NCBI GenBank assembly: GCA_013368375.1
Contig: JAACJP010000066.1
Coordinates: 62,001-126,000 of the forward strand
DNA: 64,000 bases
Reading direction: 5' to 3'
Source of the DNA: Tricholomella constricta
Taxonomy: Eukaryota > Basidiomycota > Agaricomycetes > Agaricales > Lyophyllaceae
Both the position numbers and the translations under genes were made by a program. Positions 51,500 to 61,896 of this stretch are shown here, piece by piece. The notes under the pieces were generated by a model. That model did no database searches. It had not been told where the DNA came from and was given only the letters and a program-made list of their open reading frames with translations. Positions within the stretch are counted from its first letter, which is position 1. Every line of letters starts with the position of its first letter.

Positions 51500-54409
51500 T
51501 CAGAGCCCGGGCAAGTCCTGAATCGCCCCCGCGTTTCCCTCTTCTGTCTTGTGATGGAATTCGAAGATGTCGTCGCCGATGAGGTAGGTGGCTCTGCCCA
51601 TGGCGTTTGCTGTTGGGCAGTCGCGCATCCAGTGTTCCAGGTCACCGCATAGGATGCAGGCCTTGTCTCGAATTCGTTGTTGCTTTACGTCTTCGTCGAT
51701 CTTCACCCAGGGGCGTGTTGACTTCTTGAACCCGAAGTTGTTGGCTTGTAGGGCCTCCTCGTCGTCCCATGCGATTTCCTGGTCTTGCACCTTACCTTCC
51801 CTACCTGAGTCCGGGTTCTGATCATGACTTTCGGCGTTCAAGCGTGCTTTCCTGTTCCCTTGAGCCGTTTGCGGCGTCGTGCGGCTTGCGGGTCCGGCCG
51901 AAGGTCCCATCGGAGGTCGTGCGGAGGTGTTGGGGGCGTTCGCGTTATTCGCCCAGAGGGGTTTGTAGGACTCTGGATTTTCTATGCGATGTTCCCAGTA
52001 CCTCCGATCGATTTGAGTGACCAGATCTCGGTAACCTTCGTAGGTTTCGGGGCTTGGTGCGATGGCCAGGACGTTGAGGATTCGCGGGGGGAGCGCTTTC
52101 CGGAGTGTGAACTGCAGCGCTACCCAGTTCCAACCTGTTTCGTACGCTTCTTGTTCGAACTTGACGATGAATGCTGTGAACTTTTCCCAGTCCTTCATTT
52201 TCAGTCGCGAAATGTTGTTCTCGGCTTCCACTCTCGAGTTCGGTATTCCGAAGCGTGATCCTAGTTCGTGTACGAATCCTTCCCAATTCGTGAACATTGG
52301 GTGTTGGGGGTTGTACGTGAGTTGCAGTCGAAAGTAGTCCATAGCTCCGTCCTTTAAGTAGGAGCTCGCGAATGACACCTTCAGGTGGTCCTGTTCGTAG
52401 GTGATCGCCTTGGCTTGAAACGTTACTAGGCATTCCGTGACGAAGGTCTTCCATCTCCTCGGTTCTTTTCCCGTGAAGGGGTCCGGTTTCCTGATGTCGA
52501 TCTTCGATTCCAGGTTTAGGAGGTGCCGATACTGTTCCGGGGTCAAGTTTTGGTTTGGGCCTAAGAATTGTTGCGGTGGAGGTGGGGGTCGTTGGGGGTT
52601 TGCGAAGTGGCCTCCCCCTTGGTTTCCGGGCGGGCCTCCTCCTCCTCCTCCTCCGTGACCTCCCCCTCCCCATCCTGGGCCTCCCCCTCCCCATCCCGGA
52701 CCTCCGGGGCCTCCAGGGCCTCCTGGTCCTTGTGGTGGTCCGTATCCTCCGTGACCTCCTCCTCCTCCGGGACCTCCTGTTCCCCCGGGACCTCCCCCGC
52801 CTCCACCGGGGCCTCCCCCTCCTCCTCCGTAATCTCCTCCTCCCCCTCCTGGTCCTCCGGGACCATTTCCCCATTGAGATCCTCTCGGGGTAGGTGGTCC
52901 CGAAGATCCCGGAGGTGGTTGGGGCTGTGGAGGTGGTCCGTTGTACTGAGGGATTGGTCGTCGGCCGGGTATTGGTGGGGCTGGTCCGCGGTTGTAGCCA
53001 GTTCTGTATTGTTCGAACTGGGGGAACTGTTGTTGGGTCCCTTGCCTTCCTTCGAGGATGTTCACGTTTTGACCGGGGCCGGGGTCCGCTCCGAGTCCCC
53101 GTCGTTCTCTTGGGGAGATGGGGCGTGGGCCTTGCGGTGACCTCCTGTTCTGAGTCGCCAGGTGAGGTGGTGTTTGGCGCCAGTCTTCTCGTGTCCTTGG
53201 GGGTGCTCCTCCTTCTTCCCGGTTTTCTTCGCGTAATTCGTAGCTATGAGCGTACGATAACGGCGTTGGGACTCCTTGTTCCGACGGAGGTAGGGGAACA
53301 TTCTCGGGTTCCCTCTGAGGAGCTCCTTCTTGTCTTGCGGAGGTCTTTTGTAGGCCTTGAAAACCCGAGTTTGGCCTGGAAAACGGTCCTTCGAAAGAGG
53401 GATTCTCTTCGGGGATCCTTTGCAAATTGTGGGCTCCCCAGAACCCGAACGTCGGAGCTCTTCGAGTGTCCGCCCCCAGCGTGATGGTGGGTTCGAACCT
53501 TTCTTGACTAGGAGTTGCGTTTCCTTGGTTCATCCTCCGAAGTAGAGCAGAGGCCGACTGCGTATTGACGGTGCTCGTCGCTCGTGGAGGTTCCTCGAAT
53601 CTCATTTCGATTCTGGAGGGAATTGGTTCCTGAATTGGCATGTGGAAAGAACGTCCCGCGCTTTGGGGGTCGGAGAATCTTCTTTCGTCGTTGGACGTCT
53701 GGATTTCCCCAGCCAGAGCGCGCAACCTTCGTTCGTTTCCCCCCATTTGTAGCAACACCGTCAGTTGTGGGGGCAGTCGATGGGCTTCGTGCAGTTGTAC
53801 GGTCGACAACACGAGATTGGCCCATTGTTCTGGTGTCCTGGGTTGGTGGTCCATCCCCATGGTTTCGACCAGGAGCTCGTGCGCTTGGCGTGAAAACTCC
53901 TCTCGCGACATGCGGAGCTCGTATAGTATCCGCTCGTGGTCTGAGCCGTGCAGGAAGGGGTTTTGTTGTCGAGCGAATTGTCCCTGTGCCTCCTCCCGCG
54001 CCCTATCCCTCCTTTGGAACATCTCCGGGTTCCTCAGTCTGTCGTAGTACGACCCGGGAGTCTGGTTACTCGATGGCGGAGGTCCGGAGGTCGTTGCTGA
54101 TGGTGGTAAGGGGGGATAGTTGGGGGTAGCGAGTTGATAGGACGGGTTGAAAACGTTTGAGGGGGTTCGGGGTAGGGGTCGTCGAGGGTCTTGACTGACA
54201 GAGGAAAAGTCCCCCTCATGTTGACCGGGTTGGAAGATCTGTTGTTCCAGCCTGGACCTGTTGGGTCCAAAAGTCCCTTGCATCGGAGGTCCTGTTGAGG
54301 CAGGGGAAGTTTCGAAAGGTGGTGGTGAAGGTCTCCTTTGAGTGAAGGAAGGACCTTCGAAGTTTTGATAGCGGATGGTTGTGTTGGGCTCCACTATCGT
54401 CGAGGACAT
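51500..54409 (-). CDS. gag: Gag protein of element E with long Gly-rich region, 969 aa
   Basis: Starts at 54409 ([20 protein letters not shown]). The N-terminal 480 residues are Pro/Arg/Gln-rich and disordered. A stretch of about 100 residues made mostly of Gly with Pro, Tyr and Trp follows (DNA about 52600-52870). Then come a capsid-like domain ([19 protein letters not shown] to [16 protein letters not shown]) and a CCHC knuckle [14 protein letters not shown] close to the end. At 969 aa it is more than twice the length of the B gag. The frame is intact, unlike the copy in element A. The stop CTC TGA is overlapped by pol in the -1 frame. Confidence 0.93.
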   Translation of the reverse strand: MSSTIVEPNTTIRYQNFEGPSFTQRRPSPPPFETSPASTGPPMQGTFGPNRSRLEQQIFQPGQHEGDFSSVSQDPRRPLPRTPSNVFNPSYQLATPNYPPLPPSATTSGPPPSSNQTPGSYYDRLRNPEMFQRRDRAREEAQGQFARQQNPFLHGSDHERILYELRMSREEFSRQAHELLVETMGMDHQPRTPEQWANLVLSTVQLHEAHRLPPQLTVLLQMGGNERRLRALAGEIQTSNDERRFSDPQSAGRSFHMPIQEPIPSRIEMRFEEPPRATSTVNTQSASALLRRMNQGNATPSQERFEPTITLGADTRRAPTFGFWGAHNLQRIPEENPSFEGPFSRPNSGFQGLQKTSARQEGAPQREPENVPLPPSEQGVPTPLSYAHSYELREENREEGGAPPRTREDWRQTPPHLATQNRRSPQGPRPISPRERRGLGADPGPGQNVNILEGRQGTQQQFPQFEQYRTGYNRGPAPPIPGRRPIPQYNGPPPQPQPPPGSSGPPTPRGSQWGNGPGGPGGGGGDYGGGGGGPGGGGGGPGGTGGPGGGGGHGGYGPPQGPGGPGGPGGPGWGGGGPGWGGGGHGGGGGGGPPGNQGGGHFANPQRPPPPPQQFLGPNQNLTPEQYRHLLNLESKIDIRKPDPFTGKEPRRWKTFVTECLVTFQAKAITYEQDHLKVSFASSYLKDGAMDYFRLQLTYNPQHPMFTNWEGFVHELGSRFGIPNSRVEAENNISRLKMKDWEKFTAFIVKFEQEAYETGWNWVALQFTLRKALPPRILNVLAIAPSPETYEGYRDLVTQIDRRYWEHRIENPESYKPLWANNANAPNTSARPPMGPSAGPASRTTPQTAQGNRKARLNAESHDQNPDSGREGKVQDQEIAWDDEEALQANNFGFKKSTRPWVKIDEDVKQQRIRDKACILCGDLEHWMRDCPTANAMGRATYLIGDDIFEFHHKTEEGNAGAIQDLPGL

Positions 54410-54426
54410 GTCCGGTGGGTGGGAGG

Positions 54427-54438
54427 ACCTCGATATTA
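54427..54438 (-). promoter_or_regulatory. Self-priming primer-binding site of element E
   Basis: ACCTCGATATTA (plus strand) directly abuts the 5' LTR and is the exact reverse complement of TAATATCGAGGT inside the LTR (54682-54693). A TATA-like CATATATG (54719-54726) lies about 28 nt upstream of that segment on the element strand, so the transcript should begin with the primer sequence. Confidence 0.78.
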
Positions 54439-54796
54439 TGTTAGGACCTGTGTGGCACGCCGGTTACAGAGTTACTCTGGAACCACCGAAGCGGACAGGC
54501 CTGACGTCCGTCAAGGAAGACGACCTACGAAGGAGTATTCGGAGGTCGTGAGCATTGACGGAGGTGTTCACCGGGGCTGATTCGAACGAAAGAGCTCAAG
54601 TGATACGGGCGTGAAGCCAAATAGATTGAGAGAGAGAGAGAGAAACGAGAACGAGAATCGAGAACTAGTCTTAACAGTAGGTAATATCGAGGTGAGGTGT
54701 CCGAAAAGAAAGTGGTGTCATATATGTACGGCGGACGTGCGTGGGAAAGCGTAGTGGGTGTGACTTTAGGGGTGGTCGTTGGGGACGTTCGTGACA
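54439..54796 (-). repeat. 5' LTR of element E
   Basis: 358 bp, identical to the 3' LTR except for G for A in the first 20 bases and A for G near 54554. It contains the TATA-like box and self-primer segment described for the primer-binding site. Confidence 0.94.
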
Positions 54797-57700
54797 GATC
54801 GGAGACAAATGCGTCGGGGAGACCGTGTAGCTTCCAGACGTGGCGACGGTAGAGGTTGGCAGTTCCCAAGGCCGAACAGGTCGTATGCGATGCGATGAAG
54901 TGCGCGCGCTTTCCGACTGAATCCACGACATTCATGATCGCGTCGTGGCCGTTGGACTCGGGGAGTTCGGTGATGAAGTCCACCGATACGACATTCCATC
55001 GGCCTTCGGGAATTGGGAGCGGCTGCAGCTGTCCGACGGGGAGTTGGCGGCGGGGTTTTGTGCGCAAGCACATGTCGCAGGTACTGGTGTATGAACCAAT
55101 GAAGCGCGACATCTGGGGCCACCAGTAGTTGCGCGACACCAGCTCTAATGTTTTCCAGCGACCCGGGTGACCAGCGACCTTGGAGTCGTGATGCTGCTCC
55201 ACGATGCGTCGGCGAAGGTCAGGAACATTCGGGACATAGATCCGTCCACGGAACGTGAGCAGACCGCTTTCCTCCCCCCACTCGCCGAAGCGTAGGGAGC
55301 GGCCGGCGACCTTGGAAGCCTTGACCAGTTGAGCCGCCTTAGCGACTGCATCTTCTTGTGCGCCGTCGCGATTGCCCTTGCGAATCGCCTTTACCACATC
55401 GTCCTCCTCTCCGACCAGTACAAGACCCTCGGTCGCGCGAATCGCGAAGAACTCGGGCTTGAGGAGCACGATGTCGGCATTGTCGCCGCTTCCGTCGCCA
55501 TGATCGGCGCGTCGTGATAGCGCGTCGGGTTTGCCCATGCTGCGTCCAGGACGGTGGTGGAGGGCAAAGTCGAAGTTGGCGAGATAGAGCGACCATCGGG
55601 CTTGACGCCGATTGAGTTTCTTCGCGGTGAGGAAGTACTCGAGGTTCTTGTGGTCGGTCCAGATCTCCACCTTGTGCTTAGCGCCTTCTACGAAGTGTCG
55701 CCACTCCTCCAGAGACCGGATGATCGCCAGCATCTCCTTGTTGTGGATCTCGTAGTTCCGCTCAACTGCATTCAAGCTCTTCGAGTAGAACGCGACCGGG
55801 TGCCACTTGCCATCGGACGGCGACTCTTGCGACAGGACCGCGCCCGTCGCGAAGTCGGACGAGTCAGCTTCGATGCGGTACGGTCGGTCGTCGTTGGGGA
55901 ACTTGAGCACCGGTCGCGACGTGATTGCAGACTTCAGGAGGTCAAAGGCCGACTGCTCCGACTCTCCCCACCGCCAGGCGACGTCCTTGCCCGTCAGATC
56001 GAACAGGGGTCGGGCGTGATGCGAGAAGTCCTGGATGAACCGTCGGTAGAAGTTAGTGAAGCCTAGGAACGCTTGCACTTCCTTCTTGTTCTTCGGTGCT
56101 GGCCATTCCAACACTCCTGCGACCTTCACCGGGTCCATCTCCGCTTGCCCTTGCGAAATGATCAGCCCAAGATACTCGATCTTGGTCTGTTCAAATTCGC
56201 ATTTCTCGGGCTTTAAGAACAGCTGATGTTCGCGGAGTCGGTCCAGTACCAGTCGCGCGACCCGACGGTGTTCCTCTAGAGTCTTGGTATAAATCAAGAT
56301 GTCGTCGAGGTACACGCAAACAACACCTTCGGCGATCAGATCATGGAAGATATCATTCATCATGGTCTGGAATGTGGCGGGGCTATTTGTGAGGCCGAAG
56401 AACATGACGAGCGGCTCGAAGAGACCGCGGTTCGTCCGAAACGCTGCCTTCCACTCGTCACCTTCCTTGATCCGAACATTGTTGTACCCCCATCGGACGT
56501 CCAACTTGGTGAAGTACCGCGCGCCGCGAAGGTTATTCACCAGTTTGCTAATGAGGGGCAGCGGGTATCGATTCTTCACCGTAATCGCGTTGAGCGTCCG
56601 ATAGTCCTGCACCAGTCGGAGCGACCCGTCCTTCTTCTTGATGAAGAACACCGGCGACGCCATAGGCGACTTCGACGGTCGGATCCGACCCGACTCGAGG
56701 TTCTCGCTGAGGAACGCATCGAGTTCGACTTGCTCTGCGGGCGACAGAGGGTAGACCTTCGTGCCAGTCGGCGACGCGCCTGGTTCCAATTCGATCGCAT
56801 GGTCCCACTGTTTGCGATCGGGAAGCTCGTCAAACGCGACCTTGGAGAAGACGTCTTCAAAGTCATGGAGATGCGTCGGGACAGCGTCGCGGAATGACTT
56901 GGGCACAGAGTTCGCAGCATACGCTTCAGCGAGTCGCTGTGATGTTGTCTGACTGGCACGGATGTGCACTTCGGTCGGAGGAGGGTGGATCGCAGTCGCA
57001 AAGATGCGATCACCATTCAGGAAGGTCTCCGTAAGGAAGTCGCCCGACTCTGGATCGGGTTCCTCCAGGATTGGGGTGTAGGGGAGGAACTCGTCGGTGT
57101 CGGAGTCGTCCTCGACGTAGGGACTGGTCGGGGCTCGCAGGTCGGGCTCGACTGTCGGGATTCCTTCCGCCCGACAAGCCCGAATGGCGGCTCGCAATTT
57201 GGTGCGTGAACGACGATCCTCCTTGACTTCAACCTTGCAGGTGTCGCAGCGTGTCGGTGCTCGACTCATTTTCACCTTTCCCGTCGCCCAATCAATGTCG
57301 GGGTTGTGGTCTCGAAGCCAGGTGAATGCGAGAATGAGATCCTGCTTCCCAATACCCGCGACCGCGAACAGAGCTCGCTCGGAGTGTCCGTCGTAACGTA
57401 AGACTGCGTCCACGACATATTCGATGGCGCCGGCTTCGTTAGGGGTTCCATCAACATTGTAGGCACGCGTCGGGCGATTCAGCCGTCGCGTCTTCAGCTT
57501 GTGCTTTTCAACGAAGGCAGTGTTAATGAAGCAGGCCGAAGCCCCACTGTCAACGAGGGCAGTGAGCGAATGCGTCTCTTGGGTGTCGGTGGTCTCGAGC
57601 TCGACCTTGAGCGACAGGGATAAGGAGTCGGGGGAGGCGGCGATCACGAAGCGACGGGGCAGTCGCTTTTCCCAGCGTGGTAGTCCGCGACGCGACGGTA

Positions 57701-57872
57701 CGGTCAGCTTGGTCGGAGTGACCGAAGGAGATGGCGGTTGGTCGTGAGAGGGTTGTACGTCTTCGTCAATTGGTTCACCCGTAGAAGTAGCAGCAATATT
57801 AAGTATATTGGGGTACTCTACAGATAGGGGGGCGAACCGATTACGACTAGACAACGGGGGCGTACTTTTCAC
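54797..57872 (-). pseudogene. pol: Pol of element D, truncated in integrase by element E
   Basis: Open from 57872 to the E LTR: retropepsin (LVDSGASACF), RT (FGLTNSPATFQ, VYLDDILIYT), RNase H (RIEADSSDFATGAVLSQ) and integrase zinc finger (HHDSKVAGHPG to CDMC) are complete. The DDE core runs to FVSD, where the second catalytic Asp codon is the last but one before the LTR. The third catalytic residue and chromodomain are missing, and the ORF ends with LTR-derived codons at 54525. It shares most of its length with B pol but diverges strongly in the N-terminal 300 residues. The gag-pol joint again is a T run at the gag stop (GAT TTT TAG, pol in the -1 frame). Confidence 0.9.
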
Positions 57873-57883
57873 CCGTTGTGCGA

Positions 57884-59104
57884 CTAAAAATCCTCCTCTG
57901 TGTCCAAGATGGTCGGGTCGGCCGACTCTGGCGTCGGGTCGGCCGGGATCGCATCCTTTCGCGCCAACAGCTGCATGATCAGCTCATCCAGCTCCTCTGG
58001 CATGATGTGGCGCAGGTCGAAGCGCTTTGGGCAGTCACGCCAGAAGTGCCCCGGCTGCTTGCACCGACGACAGGTGTCGTCCTGAACAGGACGTCCGCGG
58101 AGCCGATCGATGTCCATAGGGACACCTGGGGGGAGAGACGGCGTCACGGGCGTGTTGATAAAGTGCGCCGGTGCCGACACACGAGCGGGAGCGGTCGGAG
58201 GGGCAGTGGGTCGCCATCGGAGCATGGGCGCGACCACCGGCATCGGGACGGGGGCAGTCGGGCGACTCGCAGTCGGGACTGTCGGGGCCGACCGACGGTG
58301 GAAGTCCTCCTCGGTCCTCATGATGAAGTCCTGCGAGCGGGCGATTGCTAGCCAGTCCTCGATCTTAGAGTCGTCGGGCCGACCCGTGGTGATGCTCCCA
58401 AGTCTCCTTGAGAGCTTCGGGTCCATGCCCCGACGGAATTTGAGGACCAGATGGCGGCCGTCTGGGTAATCGGCCTTGATCCACAGGGCCTTGAACGAGT
58501 CGATGTACTCGTCGATGGTGCGCCCATTCTGGAAGTACGCTGTCGACTCAAGGGTGAGCGCAGCGTCGGCGACTTCGTCGAACAGGAAGAACTCCTTCTC
58601 GAAGTTCGACGCGAAGTCCTTCCAGGTCGGGAACGCGCGCTTTACCGACCCATACTGAAAGACCCGACCGACAAAGTCGGCGGCGCGACCGTGTTGCATG
58701 TACGACAACACCCAGCTGATTCGGGCATGGTCGTCGGCGAACTGTCCGACGCTCAGGGAGAAGTAAAGCTGGCACGCGTTCCAGAAGGCGCGGCCGCCCG
58801 ATCGAGCGCCGTCGTAAACAGGAGGGGGCGACGGCCGAGTGTGCGATCCCGACCGCGGAGGGGGAGGGGACGTCGGCAGGGGCTGCGCCGGCGTCGCGGG
58901 GGTCGTAGGTGCTGCTGGGGAGGCAGCGGAGGGGTTCCCCAAAACGATGGTATCTAAAAGAGCGGCGATGCGGTCCATGGTGGCCGAGTTGGTGGTGTTG
59001 GATTGGGAGAGAGCCGACATTGCAGTTTTGAGGCTTGCCAGTCGTTCCTCTGGCGTGAGCGCAGCAGGAGACGGAGGCGTGTCGAATTCACCGAAGTCGG
59101 ACAT
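57884..59104 (-). CDS. gag: Gag protein of element D, 406 aa
   Basis: Starts MSDFGEFDTPPSPAALTPEE. It has a short coiled-coil-like segment, a Pro-rich linker, a capsid-like domain (PPPVYDGARSGGRAFWNACQ to EDWLAIARSQDF) and a CCHC knuckle CRRCKQPGHFWRDC. It aligns with B gag throughout but with many replacements in the N-terminal third and the linker, so D is a separate subfamily. The frame is intact. Stop and -1 overlap with pol as in B. Confidence 0.93.
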   Translation of the reverse strand: MSDFGEFDTPPSPAALTPEERLASLKTAMSALSQSNTTNSATMDRIAALLDTIVLGNPSAASPAAPTTPATPAQPLPTSPPPPRSGSHTRPSPPPVYDGARSGGRAFWNACQLYFSLSVGQFADDHARISWVLSYMQHGRAADFVGRVFQYGSVKRAFPTWKDFASNFEKEFFLFDEVADAALTLESTAYFQNGRTIDEYIDSFKALWIKADYPDGRHLVLKFRRGMDPKLSRRLGSITTGRPDDSKIEDWLAIARSQDFIMRTEEDFHRRSAPTVPTASRPTAPVPMPVVAPMLRWRPTAPPTAPARVSAPAHFINTPVTPSLPPGVPMDIDRLRGRPVQDDTCRRCKQPGHFWRDCPKRFDLRHIMPEELDELIMQLLARKDAIPADPTPESADPTILDTEEDF

Positions 59105-59215
59105 CTCGAGACGGGACTGGGCGACGATCGGAGCGGGCGCGCGCTGAACGGGTTGCGTGTAGCAGACACGTGTTTCGGCGCGGAGGCTGATCGGTCAGCT
59201 TCTTCGGGTCTCAGG

Positions 59216-59228
59216 TTTACACTATTCT
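59216..59228 (-). promoter_or_regulatory. Self-priming primer-binding site of element D
   Basis: TTTACACTATTCT (plus strand), 2 nt from the 5' LTR, is the exact reverse complement of AGAATAGTGTAAA in the LTR (59347-59359). Relative to element B, both partners have changed together (CTC/GAG to CAC/GTG). TATATA at 59386-59391 lies about 27 nt upstream of the primer segment on the element strand. Confidence 0.8.
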
Positions 59229-59230
59229 GC

Positions 59231-59761
59231 TGTTAGGGCGACCTTCGGAGCGGAGCTGGGTCGCACTGGCAAAGGGGAATCCGAAGTTATATTGATGTAC
59301 AGTAGCGAATGTAGGTAAGGCTCACCTGGCAAAGGGGAATCCGAAGAGAATAGTGTAAAGGATTCCCCGATGCCAGAGGGTCGACTATATACGAGTGTAG
59401 GACGTGAGGGCCGGTCCTCCAGAGTGTACTGTACATGTAATAATAACGAATGGTGTGCGGCGCGTGTATGGACACGTTCCCGATGCTGTCCGATCCTCGT
59501 GGCTCAGGGTACGGGCATGAGGCGGGACAGCCGACGTCGGGATGTCGGGTGGTCGGGATCGGCATCGGGCGCGCGCAGGGAGAGATGGGAAACGACAGGA
59601 AGTGTGTAAGTATATACACCGACGCTTGGGTCGGAGCGTCGGGGTCGGGATCGCGATTGGTCAGTCGGGGTCGGGATCGCGATCGGTCAGTCGGGGGCGA
59701 TCGCATGAGTCGGGGAACAATCGGTGAGCGTCGGAGGGTGCAAACAGGAGTTCCCCTGACA
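59231..59761 (-). repeat. 5' LTR of element D
   Basis: 531 bp, TGTTAGGGCGACCTTCGGAG to CCCCTGACA. It carries one more copy of a 26-bp GGTCAGTCGGGGTCGGGATC-type repeat than the LTR at 41078. Confidence 0.92.
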
Positions 59762-60596
59762 GGTGCAGAGACGACAGAGACAACGGTTTTTGAGCTATTC
59801 ACTCTGAGTGTGAGGGAAAATACGGGCTGTAATTCACTGCGGGAAGTAGGTACTACATGGGTATGTTTTATACTATGCAACCGACTCGTCTTTCGCGAGC
59901 CGGCGAGGCAGGTGTTATTACTGGTTTATTGAGAGAAGTGCCGCCAAGCTTGGTACCGCGCGACCCTTTTTAAGGAGTGTGGCGCTCGTCGACTTGGCAA
60001 AGGGAACTTTTGATCGGCTGGAGTCGTCGGGTCGGATTCGTGATCGGGTTGAGCTCGTGATCAGGCGTGGCTCCTGGAGGCGGGACTCCGTGGTGCGGCC
60101 GGATCTTCGGCGAACGACTGGGCAAGATGTTTTCGTAGGTTAATTTCCAATCGGGTCTGGTTGTCGCCAGGTTGGGGCCTTGGCATGCGAATGTGCGTGG
60201 TCGTCGACAGGCTATCCGGCGTCCCGTACTCCGTGCGCCCAGAGAGGAGAACTGGTGTTTCTAGTTACCTCGTCTCTCGGTCGGTGCGTCGGTCGTATTG
60301 TCGGGTGGTCGGTCGTGTAGTCGGTCGGTCGTGTAGTGCTTCGGTCGTGTTCGGTACCGTGTTCGTCGTGGCGCAGCGGTTGATGTCCGTATTATGGGCT
60401 GGTTCGGTGTACAGCGCGGGACGGTGCTCATCATCTCCTCCTTACTTGAAATACCGACTGTCCTCAGTCGGTCCCGTGCGTCTGTCAGGGGGCGTACGTC
60501 TTGCAAGGGGCTGAGATAGGAGGGAGTGGCGGTGCCGATGCGCTGGCAACATATATATATATATACCCAGGTCCCTGTTTGGTTTTACCCATCGTT
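59762..60596. other. Region between element D and the Cys-cluster genes
   Basis: No gene is supported. GGTCGGTCGT-type short repeats lie at about 60277-60350. A leader segment shared with the downstream paralogue (CTCCTCCTTACTTGAA, then a small hairpin GACTGTCCTCAGTC) lies at about 60436-60471. An (AT)8-like run at 60549-60564 could serve as a TATA box for the 60597 gene. Confidence 0.5.
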
Positions 60597-61896
60597 ATGT
60601 CGGGACCTCCTGTCGATCTTCGTCGTATTCTCCGCAATTTGGACCGAGACTGGGGGGAATGGCAATCGCTGTCGGCCGACTCGCCTCGTTACGAACGCAC
60701 TCGCATACTGCAATACTTGTCAAACAGCGTCGAAGTGCTTAGGTCGCCGACAGCTAGCCCCTGGCGTTGGATGTGGCGCGACGAGGAAGAGGCATTGTTC
60801 AACGTATGGTCTACGATCAAGTCCGACTCCGAATAGTCCGAGCGGTTCGCGGTCCTACAACCGAGTGTGCGTTCGTTCTTTGGTTATTTGGTCGTTCCTG
60901 CAGGGTACTAACGCGCTAGTTGGTAGTCTGATTACCCCCGCCGAGAGACGGTCGCTCGGGAGCGTATGCGCGCCGCCTCAGCTGAAGAAGAGGCAGAGCC
61001 CGTCGTTTGGCGTGCGTGTGCCCCTTCTGTTGGAGACGCGGACGAGGAAGAGTCAGTGGTCGAGATCTCTGGGGAGTCGGTATTGGCAGCGCAACGGAGA
61101 CGACGCAATTTGTGGGCGACACGTCTTGAGGAATTTAAGGAGGAGTACCCCGAGCATTACACTCGTAGTGAAGCGGTAAGCCGTCGGTTCTCGTGCGACC
61201 TTGCTCCCTCGCTCATTTATTGGCTAGTGCGACCGTTGCGTGAGCTACGCGTTGGACTGCGTTCAGCGCCTCGGGATCGACGCTTGCGCGGTTTGTGAGA
61301 TTCAGTCGAAGCGATGCGAGACGAACGAGGTGGGGTCGTTTCTGCCCGCTCCGCACCACTTTGTGTCGTGCTCGGGAGAGGGACACTTTTGTGACGCGTG
61401 CACGCCACCCTTGCCGTTCGCTGAGGTCCGTTCCCCCGATCTGGCGAGAGCCGCCCAGCGCCTTGCTGTGACTCGTTCTGCGGGCTCGGCGGACCTGAGC
61501 GCGGGTCTTCTTTATCAGGGTCCGGTGCTTCGCCCGGAAGACCTCCTTCATAACGAAGATTTGCGGGGCCTGGGCTTCACCCAGCCGCTGTCGGTTATTC
61601 CGCGGTTCGGTCTTGCGGATGTCGATCGGGCGTTATCGGCACGCACCGTTTTCCTGCGTACTTTGGTCCAGGAGGCTCAGGTCCTCGAATCACGCCAGGA
61701 GATCATGCGTTCGTCGGCCCGTCAGCTTTACCAACAGGTCGTAGCTACATCGACCGCCCTCGATTTGCTCCGGGCCCGGCGTGCGGAATTAGTTCTTGGG
61801 CCTCCCGGGGGCGGCGTGATCAGTGGGGGCAGCGGCAGTGCGATCGGCGCCGACGGTGGCATGAGCGACGGCGGCAGCGAGGGTTCGTCGGTCTAG
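60597..61896 (+). pseudogene. Zn2Cys6-like cysteine-cluster/coiled-coil protein gene with an amber codon
   Basis: Exons 60597-60866, 60927-61175 and 61228-61896 join in one frame (396 codons) but contain TAG at 60834-60836. The paralogue at 62694 has TGG in a matching position (GDKEWSVQF), so this is probably a Trp to stop change. Exon 1 encodes LDRDWGEWQSLSADSP; exon 2 ends LEEFKEEYPEHYTRSEA. Exon 3 opens with CDRC-x6-C-x8-CAVC-x6-C, the cysteine spacing of fungal Zn2Cys6 clusters, but lacks the usual basic residues between them. A coiled coil follows (RALSARTVFLRTLVQEAQ to LLRARRAEL), then a Gly/Ser-rich end. Function unknown; zinc and DNA binding are inferred from spacing only. Confidence 0.65.

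Larger units (their letters stand above)
44256..54796 (-). mobile_element. Element E: full-length Ty3/gypsy chromovirus with an antisense gene
   Basis: 10,541 bp between 358-bp LTRs (44256-44613 and 54439-54796) that differ at only two positions seen by eye, so insertion is recent. From 5' to 3' on the minus strand: LTR, leader with a self-priming site, gag (51500-54409), pol (to 47034, one nonsense codon), then a 2.4 kb 3' region holding an intron-containing plus-strand gene (44834-46831), polypurine tract and LTR. The flanks (GTAAT and GATCG) are not a target duplication, and they belong to different element subfamilies. Confidence 0.93.
54797..59761 (-). mobile_element. Element D: 5' part of a Ty3/gypsy chromovirus, interrupted by element E
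   Basis: It contains the 5' LTR (59231-59761), leader, complete gag and pol as far as integrase. Its LTR partner by sequence is the LTR at 41078-41582, so D and the left half of C may once have been one element, or two of the same family. The overlap of integrase sequence between the two (about 260 bp present in both) rules out a simple cut-in-two. The right flank GGTGC does not match the left flank ACTTC. Confidence 0.85.
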
